Shown in pieces: positions 63,728 to 64,000 of a DNA stretch of 64,000 nt. The notes under the pieces are model-generated. The model was given only the letters and a program-made list of their open reading frames with translations. It had not been told where the DNA came from and ran no database searches. Source of the stretch: Microbulbifer marinus (GTDB lineage: Bacteria; Pseudomonadota; Gammaproteobacteria; Pseudomonadales; Cellvibrionaceae); assembly GCF_900107725.1 (NCBI RefSeq), contig NZ_FNQO01000001.1:434001-498000 (forward strand). The letters run 5' to 3'. The first letter of the stretch is position 1, and each line of letters starts with the position of its first letter. Made by a program: the position numbers and the translations under genes.

Positions 63728-64000
63728 ATGTCAGAGTTTAACCAGCCCATCGATTCGTCGCGTTTTAGCCGCGAATCGCAAGTGGCCACCATGATGCGCA
63801 ACGTACTGGCCGGCCCGGAGCAGTACGATGAGCTGGAAATCGGCTTGTGGGGCTGCCCGTTTGATCTGGGTCTGGGTGCCCGTAACGGTGTCCGCATGGG
63901 GCCGGCCGCCATTCGCGAGGCATCCCGCTACATCCGCAAGGTAAACCCGACCACCGCGATCAATCCGTACAAGCTGGCCAACATCGCCGACATCGGCGAT
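63728..64000 (+). CDS. Ureohydrolase (agmatinase/guanidinobutyrase family), N-terminal part
   Basis: The first 91 residues, cut by the window end. M-S-E-F-N-Q-P-I-D-S-S-R-F, then G-L-W-G-C-P-F-D-L-G-L-G-A-R-N-G-V-R-M-G-P-A-A-I-R-E-A-S-R is the start of the arginase/agmatinase fold that hydrolyses a guanidino group to urea and an amine. The manganese ligands lie beyond the window. A GAGGA site precedes ATG 63728. Guanidinobutyrase is favoured over agmatinase only because of the adjacent aldehyde dehydrogenase. Confidence 0.85.
   Translation, partial: MSEFNQPIDSSRFSRESQVATMMRNVLAGPEQYDELEIGLWGCPFDLGLGARNGVRMGPAAIREASRYIRKVNPTTAINPYKLANIADIGD

Overview
The window is a chromosomal stretch of a moderately GC-rich gammaproteobacterium. 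The gene set and order (gacA/uvrY-uvrC-pgsA, DUF2788, DUF1285, GspC-M, divergent ETF and ETF-QO, large TonB-dependent receptor with its own surface lipoprotein) fit a marine Cellvibrionales-like heterotroph such as Microbulbifer. That genus-level placement is an inference from protein style, not a search result.

Layout. 1-5.1 kb: 3' end of murB, an AlkB-type DNA demethylase, the response regulator uvrY/gacA, uvrC, pgsA, then tRNA-Leu and tRNA-Cys on the opposite strand, with a decayed second tRNA-Cys half. 5.6-9.9 kb: a secreted zinc peptidase-like protein, a large Cys-containing secreted protein of unknown function, and about 1 kb of non-coding DNA ending at tRNA-Pro, whose 3' end is repeated nearby. 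10-12.8 kb: thioesterase II, a TetR regulator overlapping a DUF1285 gene. 13-17.7 kb: a lipoprotein/TonB-dependent receptor pair. 17.7-22.2 kb: an isochorismatase-like protein, ETF-ubiquinone oxidoreductase, and divergent etfBA, with a PsrA-type palindrome between them. 22.4-32.9 kb: a complete-looking type II secretion operon gspCDEFGHIJKLM without gspN. 33-36 kb: two small conserved genes and a hybrid sensor-kinase-like protein whose phosphoacceptor histidine is replaced. 36-41.4 kb: an arsR-gapdh-arsJ arsenate-resistance operon (minus strand), followed by a scrap-yard of gene fragments: a second, 5'-truncated arsJ, a TonB-like N-terminus, a TonB-receptor piece, and an S1/P1 nuclease with in-frame stops. 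41.5-44.5 kb: xthA and prc. 44.8-47.2 kb: a CzcA/CusA scrap next to an OmpR/EnvZ-type two-component system. 47.4 kb: an orphan Rap1a/Tai-like protein. 47.9-55.5 kb: a nine-gene Mrp/Mbh-like cation/proton antiporter operon with three NuoL/M/N-type subunits. 55.5-60.9 kb: TetR regulator and divergent AcrAB-type efflux pump. 61-64 kb: an aldehyde dehydrogenase, an IclR regulator and the start of a ureohydrolase, probably a guanidino/amine catabolic locus.

Themes: envelope transport and secretion (T2SS, TonB receptor, RND pump, antiporter), electron transfer from acyl-CoA oxidation (ETF system), DNA repair (AlkB, UvrC, XthA) and metal(loid) handling. The most unusual parts are the 36-38.6 kb mosaic between two arsJ copies, the Mbh-like gene order and B-subunit fusion of the antiporter, and the degenerate hybrid kinase after the secretion operon. 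All calls come from reading the sequence; no database search was run.
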